NCBI GenBank assembly: GCA_017435255.1 | Contig: JAFSFI010000004.1 | Location: 53,899-117,898 of the forward strand | Source: Bacilli bacterium | Lineage (GTDB): Bacteria; Bacillota_I; Bacilli_A; RF39; UBA660 | Direction: 5' to 3' | DNA: 64,000 nt | In this document: piece after piece, positions 8,363 to 16,457 of the stretch | How positions within the stretch are numbered: position 1 is the stretch's first letter | How the letters are laid out: each line of letters starts with the position of its first letter | The notes under the pieces: model-generated | What the model was told of the DNA's origin: nothing | Seen by the model: only the letters and a program-made list of their open reading frames with translations | Databases searched by the model: none | Translations under genes and position numbers: made by a program

Positions 8363-10156
8363 TTATAATCCTCCACCTGAACCAAATGATGCTAACTCTT
8401 CTGGAGTTACAATTACATTTATTCTCATACGACGGTGTCCACATACAAATAATGCCTCACCTTGACTATAATGTTTAATACTTTCTTTTTCATTATCATT
8501 AAGGTCAACAAGTTTTGCTAAATCTTCAGCAGCTTGTTTCTTTAATCCCATGATTAAGTAATAAGAAGCATTGTCAAATATTGCTTTACCTTGAGTAATA
8601 ACACTAGGAGTTGCAAAGTCACTTGGTTGTTGAGTAATTATAATTGAACCTGTGTTATACTTACGAGCACGACGTTGAACTTGTGCCAAGAAATCAGCAC
8701 CTAATGAGTTATTATCACCTAATAATACGTGTGCTTCATCAACCATAAGAATAGTATCTATCTCACGATTCAAGCAAAGTCCCCATGCATATTTTAATAT
8801 ATTGAAGAATAATGCATTTCTAATATTTGCTTCTGCATTCATTAATTCTTTTATATTAAATGTAATAAAGTCACTATCATGAGTAATTGTTGTATGACCA
8901 TCAAAATAATATTTTAAATCATTTGTTAATGGTCTAATTTTTAATTCTAGGCGTTCCATAATATCTTTTTCATGAGTATGGTCAGCCATTGCCATAAGTC
9001 TACCTTTAATAGTTGCATAAACATCGCTAAATGTTGGATAATCTTTAGCAGTAAAGTTATAGAAATCTTTATCAAAGTCAATTCCAAAACGACGATATGT
9101 ATCTTGAACTACTTCACTAAATAAAGTAAGTACATCTTCTTCCATTGAAGGATCATAATACTTCATAAACGCCTTTAAGAATTGTAAAGTACGTGTAAGT
9201 ACTGTATATCCTAAACCTTGTTTAATTTCATCTTCATCAGCATCAATTACTATTTGAAGTGGATTTATCATTCCATATTCTCCACCTTTACCTAAGTCAA
9301 TAGTATCTCCACCAAATGCTTTAGTCATATCTTCAAGCTCGTTTTCAGGGTCAATTGCAACAATTTGGCAACCATTACGAATATGTCCACGAAGCAATAA
9401 CTTAGCAGCTGTTGATTTACCTGAACCAGATGTACCTAATAATATAAGGTTTGCATTATTTCTATTATTTTCTTTTTTAATTTTATATAAGAATTGGTTA
9501 AATAAAATTACACCACCAGAGAAGTCTACACCTAATAATGTTGATAAACCTGGGTCTTTAACACTATCAAATATAAATGGATACATAGCAGCAATTGTAA
9601 CAGATGGAATTGGTGTACCAATTCTATCCTCAATATCTTGTTTAGGGAATATTGGTAAAACTGATTTTAATACCTTTTCTTGCTCAAAACGAAGAGATAC
9701 CGCTCTTAATTCCATCGCATCAAGATAGTTTTTAACATTAACTTTCTTTAACTCTAAATCCTCTTTAGTATCAGCAGTAATCATGATATGCATTTGGAAA
9801 TCAAAGATTCTAGCTTGGCTTCCTGCTAACATAGTTACGAAATATTCTAATGATTCATAGTCTAACCTAATTCTTTCTTGAATTGTACGGTCCTTTTCTT
9901 CTTGATATCTAGTTTTTAATTCGGCTATTTGCTTATTTAACATTTTAGACACAGTCGAAAATGGTACTGGAATATGTTTAATAACTACTTTAATTCCTGG
10001 CATAGTAGTTAAAGTAGATAAATATCCTGGTGCAATAAACTTAGGATAAGATACAACACTTAAAATAGTTGCATATTTATCACTTATAAAGAAATCACTA
10101 TAACCAAAGCTAAGACCCTTTGGTGCTATTTGAGATTTAAAATTCATTGTACTCAT
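8363..10156 (-). CDS. VirB4-family ATPase, central and ATPase part
   Basis: 597 residues. The first 200 correspond to the middle of VirB4/CagE/TrbE proteins; the ATPase follows, with Walker A GTSGSGKST at 241-249 and 'QIVAIDPENELED' after it, Walker B 'TILMVDEAHVLL' near 475, and 'RRARKYNTGSIIITQQP', typical of VirB4. It powers assembly of the channel at the membrane. Its ATG overlaps the TGA of the upstream ORF (ATGA, 4 bp), and a GGTGGTGG ribosome site lies inside that ORF's end. The upstream ORF encodes what is usually the N-terminus of the same protein, so VirB4 seems to be made as two chains. Confidence 0.92.
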   Translation of the reverse strand: MSTMNFKSQIAPKGLSFGYSDFFISDKYATILSVVSYPKFIAPGYLSTLTTMPGIKVVIKHIPVPFSTVSKMLNKQIAELKTRYQEEKDRTIQERIRLDYESLEYFVTMLAGSQARIFDFQMHIMITADTKEDLELKKVNVKNYLDAMELRAVSLRFEQEKVLKSVLPIFPKQDIEDRIGTPIPSVTIAAMYPFIFDSVKDPGLSTLLGVDFSGGVILFNQFLYKIKKENNRNNANLILLGTSGSGKSTAAKLLLRGHIRNGCQIVAIDPENELEDMTKAFGGDTIDLGKGGEYGMINPLQIVIDADEDEIKQGLGYTVLTRTLQFLKAFMKYYDPSMEEDVLTLFSEVVQDTYRRFGIDFDKDFYNFTAKDYPTFSDVYATIKGRLMAMADHTHEKDIMERLELKIRPLTNDLKYYFDGHTTITHDSDFITFNIKELMNAEANIRNALFFNILKYAWGLCLNREIDTILMVDEAHVLLGDNNSLGADFLAQVQRRARKYNTGSIIITQQPSDFATPSVITQGKAIFDNASYYLIMGLKKQAAEDLAKLVDLNDNEKESIKHYSQGEALFVCGHRRMRINVIVTPEELASFGSGGGL

Positions 10157-10710
10157 AGTGCCACCACCGTTCCAAATTCTGTTGTTGTACCACCATTCAA
10201 GAAATTATCTAAAATAATTCTTAAATCTTCATTACTAGTTTGACTAGATAATAATCCACATGCAGATAAAGAGTTAATTAATTGTCTAATTCTCTTTTGT
10301 ATTAAATCAAGATTATTTTCTTTAAACAAAATATAATACTCTGTATCAACAACATTGTTATTCATAAATCCATTACCTTTTTGTATATCTTCAGTAATCA
10401 ATTTTCTAATTGCTGGAGAACTAGTTTGATTATACAAAAGTTGTAATTGTGACATATAAACTGATATATCTACCGGTCTATCAGCTACTATTAACCAGAA
10501 TTCAAAATCGATTTGGTTATAGAAATTTTTTAAATTCATCAATACATTAGCTTGTTCATTTTCATCCAGAATGAAAATATTTCTTGGAGCAATTTTAACT
10601 CCTGTTACTTTCATTTGATTATCAAGGATTATCATACCATTCGCAATTGATTGCACTGGTACCCAATCTTCAGTATACTTACTATTTGCTACTTGTTTCT
10701 TCTTCGACAT
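10153..10710 (-). CDS. VirB4-family N-terminal domain as a separate ORF
   Basis: 185 residues from the ATG at 10710 (MSKKKQVANSKYTEDW), which has a GGAAAGG site; an in-frame ATG at 10767 has none. The sequence 'DWVPVQSIANGMIILDN..KVTGVKI' and 'FWLIVADRPVDISVYMSQL' match the N-terminal CagE/TrbE/VirB region of Firmicutes VirB4 proteins, which are usually a single chain of about 800 residues. Together with the next ORF the length is about 780, so nothing seems lost. The ATGA overlap predicts coupled, near-equimolar synthesis. Either this is a stable split or a frame change; both reading frames are otherwise clean. Confidence 0.75.
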   Translation of the reverse strand: MSKKKQVANSKYTEDWVPVQSIANGMIILDNQMKVTGVKIAPRNIFILDENEQANVLMNLKNFYNQIDFEFWLIVADRPVDISVYMSQLQLLYNQTSSPAIRKLITEDIQKGNGFMNNNVVDTEYYILFKENNLDLIQKRIRQLINSLSACGLLSSQTSNEDLRIILDNFLNGGTTTEFGTVVAL

Positions 10711-11023
10711 ACTTATTGCACCAACCTTTCCAATAATATCTTTGTCTATTAACAAAGAAATACTCATAAATATTTGTTAAGAATACCAACATATTATGTT
10801 GATGTGGAACAGGTATTACTAAAAACCCTGTAATTGCAGCAGGTGCTAGAACACCTATAGCAACTACCCAACTAGTAAGCATACCTTGAAATATTAATAT
10901 TAATAACAAAGTAATTCCTGCTCCTGTTCCAAAAATTGCTAAATCGATCCCCCTAAAGAAACCTAATATAAGCTTCCCTCGATTAGCATTAGCTGGAATC
11001 AAGTAATTATTATTATTCTCCAC
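10682..11023 (-). CDS. PrgI/VirB3-like membrane protein
   Basis: 113 residues, GTG start behind AAAGGAGAG. Two close hydrophobic helices (about 27-47 and 50-72) are followed by 'IPVPHQHNMLVFLTNIYEYF' and a C-terminal basic/aromatic tail ('RQRYYWKGW'). This is the pattern of PrgI/TcpE-type proteins that always precede VirB4 in Gram-positive T4SS and are the VirB3 counterpart. It overlaps the VirB4 N-terminal ORF by 29 bp. Confidence 0.85.
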   Translation of the reverse strand: MENNNNYLIPANANRGKLILGFFRGIDLAIFGTGAGITLLLILIFQGMLTSWVVAIGVLAPAAITGFLVIPVPHQHNMLVFLTNIYEYFFVNRQRYYWKGWCNKYVEEETSSK

Positions 11024-11052
11024 TATATATCACTCTCCTTTTTATTCTCATA

Positions 11053-12720
11053 TTATCTATCAATCTTTCCTTTTTCAGGATTAAATTGTCCTTTTGCTTT
11101 ATATTGCTGTTTGGTCATTCCACCACGCTTATATGAAACTCTAGCATCTTTCTTATCTTTCTTATAATCTTCAGCAAAGCTTCTATTAATTCCATATGCA
11201 TCTCCAGCCTTATTAGCTTTTTCGTAGTTCTTAGTTGCAATAGTCGATGCAGTAGAAGTTTCAGCAACAATTTGTGCTGCCCTTTCCATTGCGTCAGGCC
11301 CCGTCATAGGAACGCCATTTAAATCCACAAAGTTTCCCGTATGAAGACCAACTTCCCAATTTCGTTGTGCTTCAGCAGCAAGAGCTTGCATGTCTATCAT
11401 ATTTTGTTTTGCATCTGCAAGAGTTGCATCAGTTAAGTTCAACTTGCGCCCTTCTCTAGCTAATTGCGCCTTAGAAGCAGAAGATTGTAATGCAGCTAAT
11501 ATTCCACTCTTAGCTTTAGGATCACCAGTTCTACCTTGAATAGCAGCATCTCCTCCAGCGCTCCAAGCACTTGCTTTTTTACCAGTCATTCCACCTTGGA
11601 ATCCTGCAGAAGCTCCTGCAGCAGCGCCAGTTACAGCTCCACGCAATCCTCTACCAGATATAGCTCCGGATATAGCACCTGTTGCCCCACCTGTAATAAA
11701 TCCAGTAGCGCCAGCTAAGAATCCGCTTGTATCCTTATCATGCTTAATACCTAATGCATCCTGAATAAAGTGAGGAGCATCTTTTGCAAACATCAACAAC
11801 GCAATAATCAAGAAAACCATTAAGTAAGCCTTTCTAGCAAAATTTGTTGGTAATGTACTTGGATCTAACAAGTTATCATTAGCAAGAGCAGATAATAGAT
11901 ACAACACTATATATATAACACCGAGTCTAATAAATAAGTCTAAGAATGTCGTTGTTAATTGTTTAACCCAAGAAGCAAAAGCACCATCTTTTGCTGACTT
12001 AGGATCAATATAACTCATTACCGGGATAGGCGCTAACATTTCAAGTAAAAACATCTTAAACAACCTAATCCCTATCTTAATAGTAACAGATAACAATATA
12101 ATAACTACTATTACTCCTACAGCAATAGCAAATATAAAGTTGAATTCATAAGCATAAACACCATCTGCTTTATCGCCATATGTTTCCATCATATCATCTA
12201 TATTATCAATAGGATCCGGTCTATCTGATTCATCACATTCAGTACAAGGCGAATAAAAAGCACCCAAAGCAGCAGAAGCCAATAACTCTGCATTACTACT
12301 AACCGTACTTGAATTGTCACTAGGTTGTCCTAAAATAATTTTAGGCAAAACTGGAATAAACACATCTTGGGCCTCATGTAACAAAGGAAACAACCCAATA
12401 TTTTGCATAGGAAGCCAAATTAATAAAGCCAACATTACAAATGTTCTTACTATCAATTTATTAATTCCTGTAGATTTATCTGTCAATGCCTCAGGGTTTA
12501 CCATGTACTGTAACAATGATACAGTTAATTTAAACACCATAAATATACCTAAAAACACATAAATACGTTTATGAATATCACCAATCAAACCTTCAGTCAA
12601 CCTTAGATTAGCTATATCAAAAATCCCCTGCATAATAGTTTCAATTAACGCATAAACACAGTATGTAATACTTGCAAACAAGCCTCTAATTTGAGTTACA
12701 ATCCACGAAGTAATACCCAT
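11053..12720 (-). CDS. VirB6/TrbL-like polytopic membrane protein
   Basis: 555 residues from the ATG at 12720, which has an AGGTG site 6 bp upstream and begins 2 bp after the VirB2-like stop codon; a GTG 9 bp further up is less likely. About six to eight hydrophobic helices lie in residues 1-325, including a long extracytoplasmic loop with a C-x2-C pair. After these comes a Gly/Ala-rich amphipathic stretch ('GGATGAISGAISGRGLRGAVTG') and a cytoplasmic helical tail. This is the layout of TrbL/VirB6 channel proteins such as ConG of ICEBs1. It should form the inner channel with VirB3 and VirB4. Confidence 0.88.
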   Translation of the reverse strand: MGITSWIVTQIRGLFASITYCVYALIETIMQGIFDIANLRLTEGLIGDIHKRIYVFLGIFMVFKLTVSLLQYMVNPEALTDKSTGINKLIVRTFVMLALLIWLPMQNIGLFPLLHEAQDVFIPVLPKIILGQPSDNSSTVSSNAELLASAALGAFYSPCTECDESDRPDPIDNIDDMMETYGDKADGVYAYEFNFIFAIAVGVIVVIILLSVTIKIGIRLFKMFLLEMLAPIPVMSYIDPKSAKDGAFASWVKQLTTTFLDLFIRLGVIYIVLYLLSALANDNLLDPSTLPTNFARKAYLMVFLIIALLMFAKDAPHFIQDALGIKHDKDTSGFLAGATGFITGGATGAISGAISGRGLRGAVTGAAAGASAGFQGGMTGKKASAWSAGGDAAIQGRTGDPKAKSGILAALQSSASKAQLAREGRKLNLTDATLADAKQNMIDMQALAAEAQRNWEVGLHTGNFVDLNGVPMTGPDAMERAAQIVAETSTASTIATKNYEKANKAGDAYGINRSFAEDYKKDKKDARVSYKRGGMTKQQYKAKGQFNPEKGKIDR

Positions 12721-12721
12721 A

Positions 12722-13108
12722 CTATACACCTGCCTCGTCTACGACGCACATAGGATCATCTACAATCGTACCCTTAATTCCTGTTATATCAATTAAAACT
12801 TCAACAATTAATGGCACAAAGAAAATTGCAACACCACAAATGCACCTCTTAGTAAATTTTACCCCCGCTTTCTTTAATGCATCTTTATCTTCACCAACAA
12901 CTGCAGAGCCAAAATCAACAGCTCCCAAAACAATCAATAAAATAGGAACCAAAATTCTAAGCCAACCTACAATTTTCCCAATAAAATCAGCCGCTTCAGC
13001 AGTTAATAGACCATTACAATTAGCAGCAAAAACAGGTTCAATTAACAAAACAAAAGAACCTATTAATAAACTAAAAAACATTAATTTTCTCATCACTTTT
13101 TTATTCAT
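12722..13108 (-). CDS. VirB2/TrbC-like pilin with signal peptide
   Basis: 128 residues from the ATG at 13108, with a GAGGTG site 7 bp upstream; an in-frame TTG at 13135 has none. A signal peptide (MNKKVMRK... ending 'EPVFAA') precedes two hydrophobic helices separated by a short polar loop ('GSAVVGEDKDALKKAG'), the VirB2/TrbC layout. Four Cys are present (CNG at the mature N-terminus, 'KRCICG', and 'DPMC' near the end). First gene of the VirB2-to-VirD4 operon, with an extended -10 promoter right before it. Confidence 0.85.
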   Translation of the reverse strand: MNKKVMRKLMFFSLLIGSFVLLIEPVFAANCNGLLTAEAADFIGKIVGWLRILVPILLIVLGAVDFGSAVVGEDKDALKKAGVKFTKRCICGVAIFFVPLIVEVLIDITGIKGTIVDDPMCVVDEAGV

Positions 13109-13139
13109 ACTCTTCACCTCGAGACAATTAATCAATCAT

Positions 13140-13148
13140 ATTATAGCA
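13140..13148 (-). promoter_or_regulatory. Extended -10 promoter for the VirB2-to-VirD4 operon
   Basis: Minus-strand TGCTATAAT (TGn plus TATAAT, hexamer 13140-13145) lies about 32 bp before the pilin start. It directly follows the terminator of the upstream gene, so the operon is separately transcribed. Confidence 0.6.
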
Positions 13149-13183
13149 CAAAAAAAATAATAACAAAACATTTTGTTATTATT
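13149..13183 (-). terminator. Terminator after the pilin-like gene
   Basis: A 13-bp stem (arms 13156-13168 and 13171-13183) is followed by a minus-strand run of T. It abuts the next promoter. Confidence 0.85.
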
Positions 13184-13192
13184 TTATATATT

Positions 13193-14299
13193 TTATTTTA
13201 CAATATATGGATCTTCATATGTTCCACTACCAGACACATATGTAGTGTTAGAATTTAAATGAGCATATAGTCTTACTGCCATTGTACTCTTTGCAGCCTC
13301 ATATTCCATAGTAACATCTATAAAATAAACATCATAATTATTTTCTCCAACACCTGTAACAGTCCACCACTCATCTGGAGCACCACTCAAATAATTATAA
13401 TTGTAACAAGAATAATCTAATGCTGTATTACAATTTGAATCTAAGCTAGCATTTATATAATCATAAGCAGGCAACAAACTGAAATATTGATTTTCTAACG
13501 TTTCAGAACATTCAGTGCTACCATCTTTAGTGACATCATCGGTATTTCTCTTTCCTACACACGCAGTATGGGTAGTTATCAAACTTTTGATTTTTAAATA
13601 TCCCTCTTTATCGTTTACAACATCTTTAATTATAGTGTCATGCATACGACTAACATTATAATCATTAATACCATCATATTTTTCAATTTCTAAATTATAT
13701 CTATCGTCCCAAACATCTCTTAATAACTCAGGATCACCTAAAACTGCAATTTCTCCATTTTCATAAACTTTAACAATTTCCCAATAATAATCTCCAACCT
13801 TTATGTAATTTTTAACATTATCACCCTTAAATACATAAACAGTATGCATTTCTGTATTATTATTCGGATTAACTTGTTCCTCCTTATATAATCCGCTTCC
13901 ACTAGTTACAACATTTTTAATAAGCTTATCTTTCAAAGATTTAGTGCTATAATCTTTACCACAATCTAATACAGCATGATAAGAATATCCACTAGGATTC
14001 TTTGTCGCATATACCTTACCATCACAAGTAACATCTTCCTCTGTATAAGAAGACAATTCTTTTATATAGTCTTCTTCTACTAATTCATCAGAAGTAACAA
14101 AGCTACTACCACTATCTGGTAACTTATCTTTATTATCTTCGTAATAACTTTCACCAGCAGATAATAATTTTTCTTCTATTTTCTCAAACGAAAGTTTTTT
14201 GCTTCCTCCACCAACAAACAACATTAATATAATAACCAAAACAACAAGAACGCCTACAACAGACGCCAACATAATTATCATCTTTTTATTTAACTTCAT
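13193..14299 (-). CDS. Membrane-anchored cluster protein with pilin-like N-terminal half
   Basis: 368 residues from the ATG at 14299 (MKLNKKMII), with a GGTGATAGG site; the TTG 24 bp upstream has none. A strong N-terminal helix (about 7-30) is followed by 'LSAGESYYEDNKDKLPDSG' and 'VEEDYIKEL', then pairs of Cys in short strands. Type IV pilins of Gram-positives often have such a helix, a 'YY..NK..LP' segment and a 'LV..GYI' segment, but the prepilin cleavage site is not evident. The C-terminal half (170-368) is rich in Cys, Tyr and Asn and ends with 'GSGTYEDPYIVK', as in surface proteins. Own promoter and terminator make it a single-gene unit inside the cluster. Function unknown. Confidence 0.6.
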   Translation of the reverse strand: MKLNKKMIIMLASVVGVLVVLVIILMLFVGGGSKKLSFEKIEEKLLSAGESYYEDNKDKLPDSGSSFVTSDELVEEDYIKELSSYTEEDVTCDGKVYATKNPSGYSYHAVLDCGKDYSTKSLKDKLIKNVVTSGSGLYKEEQVNPNNNTEMHTVYVFKGDNVKNYIKVGDYYWEIVKVYENGEIAVLGDPELLRDVWDDRYNLEIEKYDGINDYNVSRMHDTIIKDVVNDKEGYLKIKSLITTHTACVGKRNTDDVTKDGSTECSETLENQYFSLLPAYDYINASLDSNCNTALDYSCYNYNYLSGAPDEWWTVTGVGENNYDVYFIDVTMEYEAAKSTMAVRLYAHLNSNTTYVSGSGTYEDPYIVK

Positions 14300-14323
14300 T
14301 CCTATCACCAATCCTATAAGCAA

Positions 14324-14352
14324 ATTATATCAAACATTTAGATAAAAAACAA
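14324..14352 (-). promoter_or_regulatory. SigA-type promoter of the pilin-like gene
   Basis: On the minus strand TTGTTT (14347-14352), 17 bp, and TATAAT (14324-14329) with an extended TGA before it. It is 25 bp upstream of the chosen start. Confidence 0.65.
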
Positions 14353-14362
14353 ATACAAAAAC

Positions 14363-14388
14363 AAAAAAGAGATGATTTTTTCATCTCT
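14363..14388 (-). terminator. Terminator after the short VirB2-like gene
   Basis: Perfect 8-bp stem AGAGATGA/TCATCTCT followed by a minus-strand T run, 19 bp after the stop codon. It makes the pilin gene monocistronic. Confidence 0.85.
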
Positions 14389-14406
14389 ATTATTACTCTT
14401 TTCTTA

Positions 14407-14727
14407 TTAAGCTCCAGTTTTTTTACCGCTATCAGACCAACATTTAACAAAATCGCCTTCTTTAGCTCCGGAATCTCCAACCATACCAATTAATATATTA
14501 ACAAGCATAGGTATAAAGAATACAGCAACAGCAGCAATAGCTCTTTTAATTAATTTACTAGTAGCTCCTTTGATTTCCTTGTCATCACTTGCCATAACAG
14601 CTTTACCTAAGTCAATAGAACCCATAACAATTAATAAAATTGGAATTCCCCATTGAATAATTGATAAAATAGACTTTAAAAATGTTATCACTGGTTTTAA
14701 ATCAGTACATGCATCTAAAAACAACAT
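14407..14727 (-). CDS. VirB2-like pilin without a signal peptide
   Basis: 106 residues behind a perfect AAGGAGG site. Two hydrophobic helices (about 12-40 and 60-85) flank a polar loop 'GKAVMASDDKEIKGATSK', matching the other VirB2-like protein in the cluster ('GSAVVGEDKDALKKAGVK'), but there is no signal peptide before the first helix. One Cys is near each end. It has its own consensus promoter and terminator, the strongest expression signals in the cluster, as expected for a major subunit. The two VirB2-like proteins are clearly paralogous in layout. Confidence 0.82.
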   Translation of the reverse strand: MLFLDACTDLKPVITFLKSILSIIQWGIPILLIVMGSIDLGKAVMASDDKEIKGATSKLIKRAIAAVAVFFIPMLVNILIGMVGDSGAKEGDFVKCWSDSGKKTGA

Positions 14728-14756
14728 ATTTCTTTCCTCCTTCTTTCTATAATTAA

Positions 14757-14785
14757 ATCATACTTTATTCATAAAATATTGTCAA
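14757..14785 (-). promoter_or_regulatory. Strong SigA promoter of the VirB2-like pilin gene
   Basis: On the minus strand a perfect TTGACA (14780-14785), 17-bp spacer, and TATGAT (14757-14762), 30 bp before the ATG. Confidence 0.85.
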
Positions 14786-14793
14786 CAATATTT
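14774..14793. repeat. 20-bp dyad over the -35 box of the pilin promoter
   Basis: AAATATTGT-CA-ACAATATTT, a perfect 9-bp inverted repeat with a 2-nt centre, covers the TTGACA hexamer. Its position is that of an operator; there is no T run, so it is not a terminator. Confidence 0.55.
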
Positions 14794-14817
14794 ATAATAC
14801 TTAACATTTATTTACAC

Positions 14818-15795
14818 TTATCTAATTAAACCTAATTTATTCATAAAATCAGTAAGCATAGGTTTACTAGATCTATCGTCAAGTGGTCTTATAACATCAA
14901 ATATTTTTACCCCCGTTTCATATTCAAAGGTTTGAATATTACCACCAGCTACTAACGTTTTATTTAAAACAACTCTTTGACCTTTTAATTTGTCAAATGT
15001 TTTACTATTTAATTTCATTAATTTATTAAGTTTTAAAATAGATGGTTCTACAAGATATATAACTTCATCACATACATTAGGATCACAATCATTTAAATCA
15101 ACTAAAACTATATTATAGTTTCTTGCTTTTAAAAGTTGGCTCATTAAATCTTGTTTAGTAACAGATACTAATGTTGAATCATTAAAATACATAAATTCTC
15201 GCTTATTAACCTCTATAGCTAGTACACTTTTACCATGAATAGTTTCTAATTCTCTTTTCATCAAATAAACTAATGTTGTAGCACCAGCATTCTCTGTTAC
15301 ATTTTTAAACCCAATTACCCTACTAGCAGGAACAACTTGTGCAGGAGCACTTGCTACCGCTTGGGTTGGCACTGGAACAGAACCCACTACTACAGGTGCC
15401 GCAGCAACAACAGGTTCTAATTGATGTAGATGTGCTACATCCTTATACGTATTAGAATGTTCTACTAAGTATGCTACTTCTTCTAATGTTTTCCCAAAGT
15501 TATAAAAACCCATTGAAATTAATTTAGATATAAAACTAGGATCAGTAACCATTGGATCATTAGGTAAAAACAAAATTATTTTATCAACAGGTAAACCTAT
15601 TGATAATTTTTGATAATTAACTATATCCTTATAGTCTTTTATTGATGTAACATCTAACACCATTTTGCCAAAGAAAAAATTAGAAAATTGACTAATTATT
15701 TCGTCTACGCCATATTCACCACGTAGAGTTTTAATAATCTCCGTTTCTAAATTAGCTAAAACAGATTCTTGTTGATTTGTTATTAAAACGTTCAT
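14818..15795 (-). CDS. TadZ/CpaE-like protein with degenerate P-loop
   Basis: 325 residues. The N-terminal 115 resemble the receiver-like (atypical response regulator) domain of TadZ/CpaE. A Pro/Ala/Val-rich linker (125-157) follows, then a MinD/ParA-like domain. TadZ proteins localise the Tad machine. At the P-loop position (164-175) the sequence is 'FKNVTENAGATTL' instead of K-G-G-x-G-K-T-T, so both signature lysines are missing, while 'NYNIVLVDLND' later in the domain keeps the strand shape. ATP hydrolysis is therefore unlikely. Last gene of the Tad operon, 22 bp after the TadE-like gene. Confidence 0.8.
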   Translation of the reverse strand: MNVLITNQQESVLANLETEIIKTLRGEYGVDEIISQFSNFFFGKMVLDVTSIKDYKDIVNYQKLSIGLPVDKIILFLPNDPMVTDPSFISKLISMGFYNFGKTLEEVAYLVEHSNTYKDVAHLHQLEPVVAAAPVVVGSVPVPTQAVASAPAQVVPASRVIGFKNVTENAGATTLVYLMKRELETIHGKSVLAIEVNKREFMYFNDSTLVSVTKQDLMSQLLKARNYNIVLVDLNDCDPNVCDEVIYLVEPSILKLNKLMKLNSKTFDKLKGQRVVLNKTLVAGGNIQTFEYETGVKIFDVIRPLDDRSSKPMLTDFMNKLGLIR

Positions 15796-15817
15796 TTAAT
15801 CACCTTCTAATTATTTT

Positions 15818-16201
15818 CTATAAAGGACAAACCATACCATCGACCTCTAAATCATTATAAGCAGTATTAATTAACCTAGTCTCACCTCTTACAGGGATTC
15901 TAACTGGGTTATTTATTAAAGGCAAATTAAATGTTATATATATTTCAACTTCATAAATAGCACCTTTAGAAGTTGTCGTATATGATACTTTATAATCACC
16001 TAAATAGCCTAAACCTCTTACCATTGATTCAATCGATTCACAATTAGCATATCCTTCATTTTGTTCAATCTTATTTATAATTGCATTTTTATATCTAAAT
16101 ACTCTACCATAGTTGATGACAATAGCCATAAATCCTATGTAGACAGTCAAAAACACCAATACTATTTGTAATAGTAATGTTCCACCAACGGATTCTCTCA
16201 C
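15818..16201 (-). CDS. TadE/TadF-like pseudopilin
   Basis: 127 residues, GTG start behind AAGAGGTGA. It begins 'MRESVGGTLLLQIVLVFLTVYIGFMAIVINYGR': a short N-terminus with Glu, then one long hydrophobic helix, as in TadE/TadG-type minor pilins ('RG.A.vE'). The remainder is a small beta-rich domain with a Cys pair (about residues 53 and 125). In Tad systems such proteins form the pilus base or tip. Confidence 0.72.
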   Translation of the reverse strand: MRESVGGTLLLQIVLVFLTVYIGFMAIVINYGRVFRYKNAIINKIEQNEGYANCESIESMVRGLGYLGDYKVSYTTTSKGAIYEVEIYITFNLPLINNPVRIPVRGETRLINTAYNDLEVDGMVCPL

Positions 16202-16230
16202 TATTAATCACCTCTTATTATTTATTAATA

Positions 16231-16392
16231 TTAACTTGGATTAGGAACATTAATAGTGGTATTCTCATTGTTCCAAGTGTTTTTAATACTGTCCAATATG
16301 TTTGGCACAAATAATGTTACAAACGCTAATATTGCTGCTACTGCTAAGATTGTAACTAATGTCATATTTAATTCTCCAGTCGCTTCTTTCAT
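16231..16392 (-). CDS. Flp/Tad-type major pilin candidate (53 residues)
   Basis: A small gene between TadC and the TadE-like gene. From the ATG at 16392 (GGGAG site upstream) it encodes MKEATGELNMTLVTILAV... and stops at 16231. A short charged N-terminus with Gly6-Glu7 is followed by a hydrophobic helix (about 9-32) and a polar tail ending NVPNPS. Flp pilins are 50-70 residues with a G/x-E site cleaved by TadV, and a gene of this kind is expected in this operon. The Tyr next to the Glu in classical Flp is absent, so the assignment rests on size, helix and position. Confidence 0.75.
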   Translation of the reverse strand: MKEATGELNMTLVTILAVAAILAFVTLFVPNILDSIKNTWNNENTTINVPNPS

Positions 16393-16457
16393 TTACAATA
16401 ACATCTCCCTTCTACTATATTAATAATTATAACCAATTATAAAATTTATATCAATAG

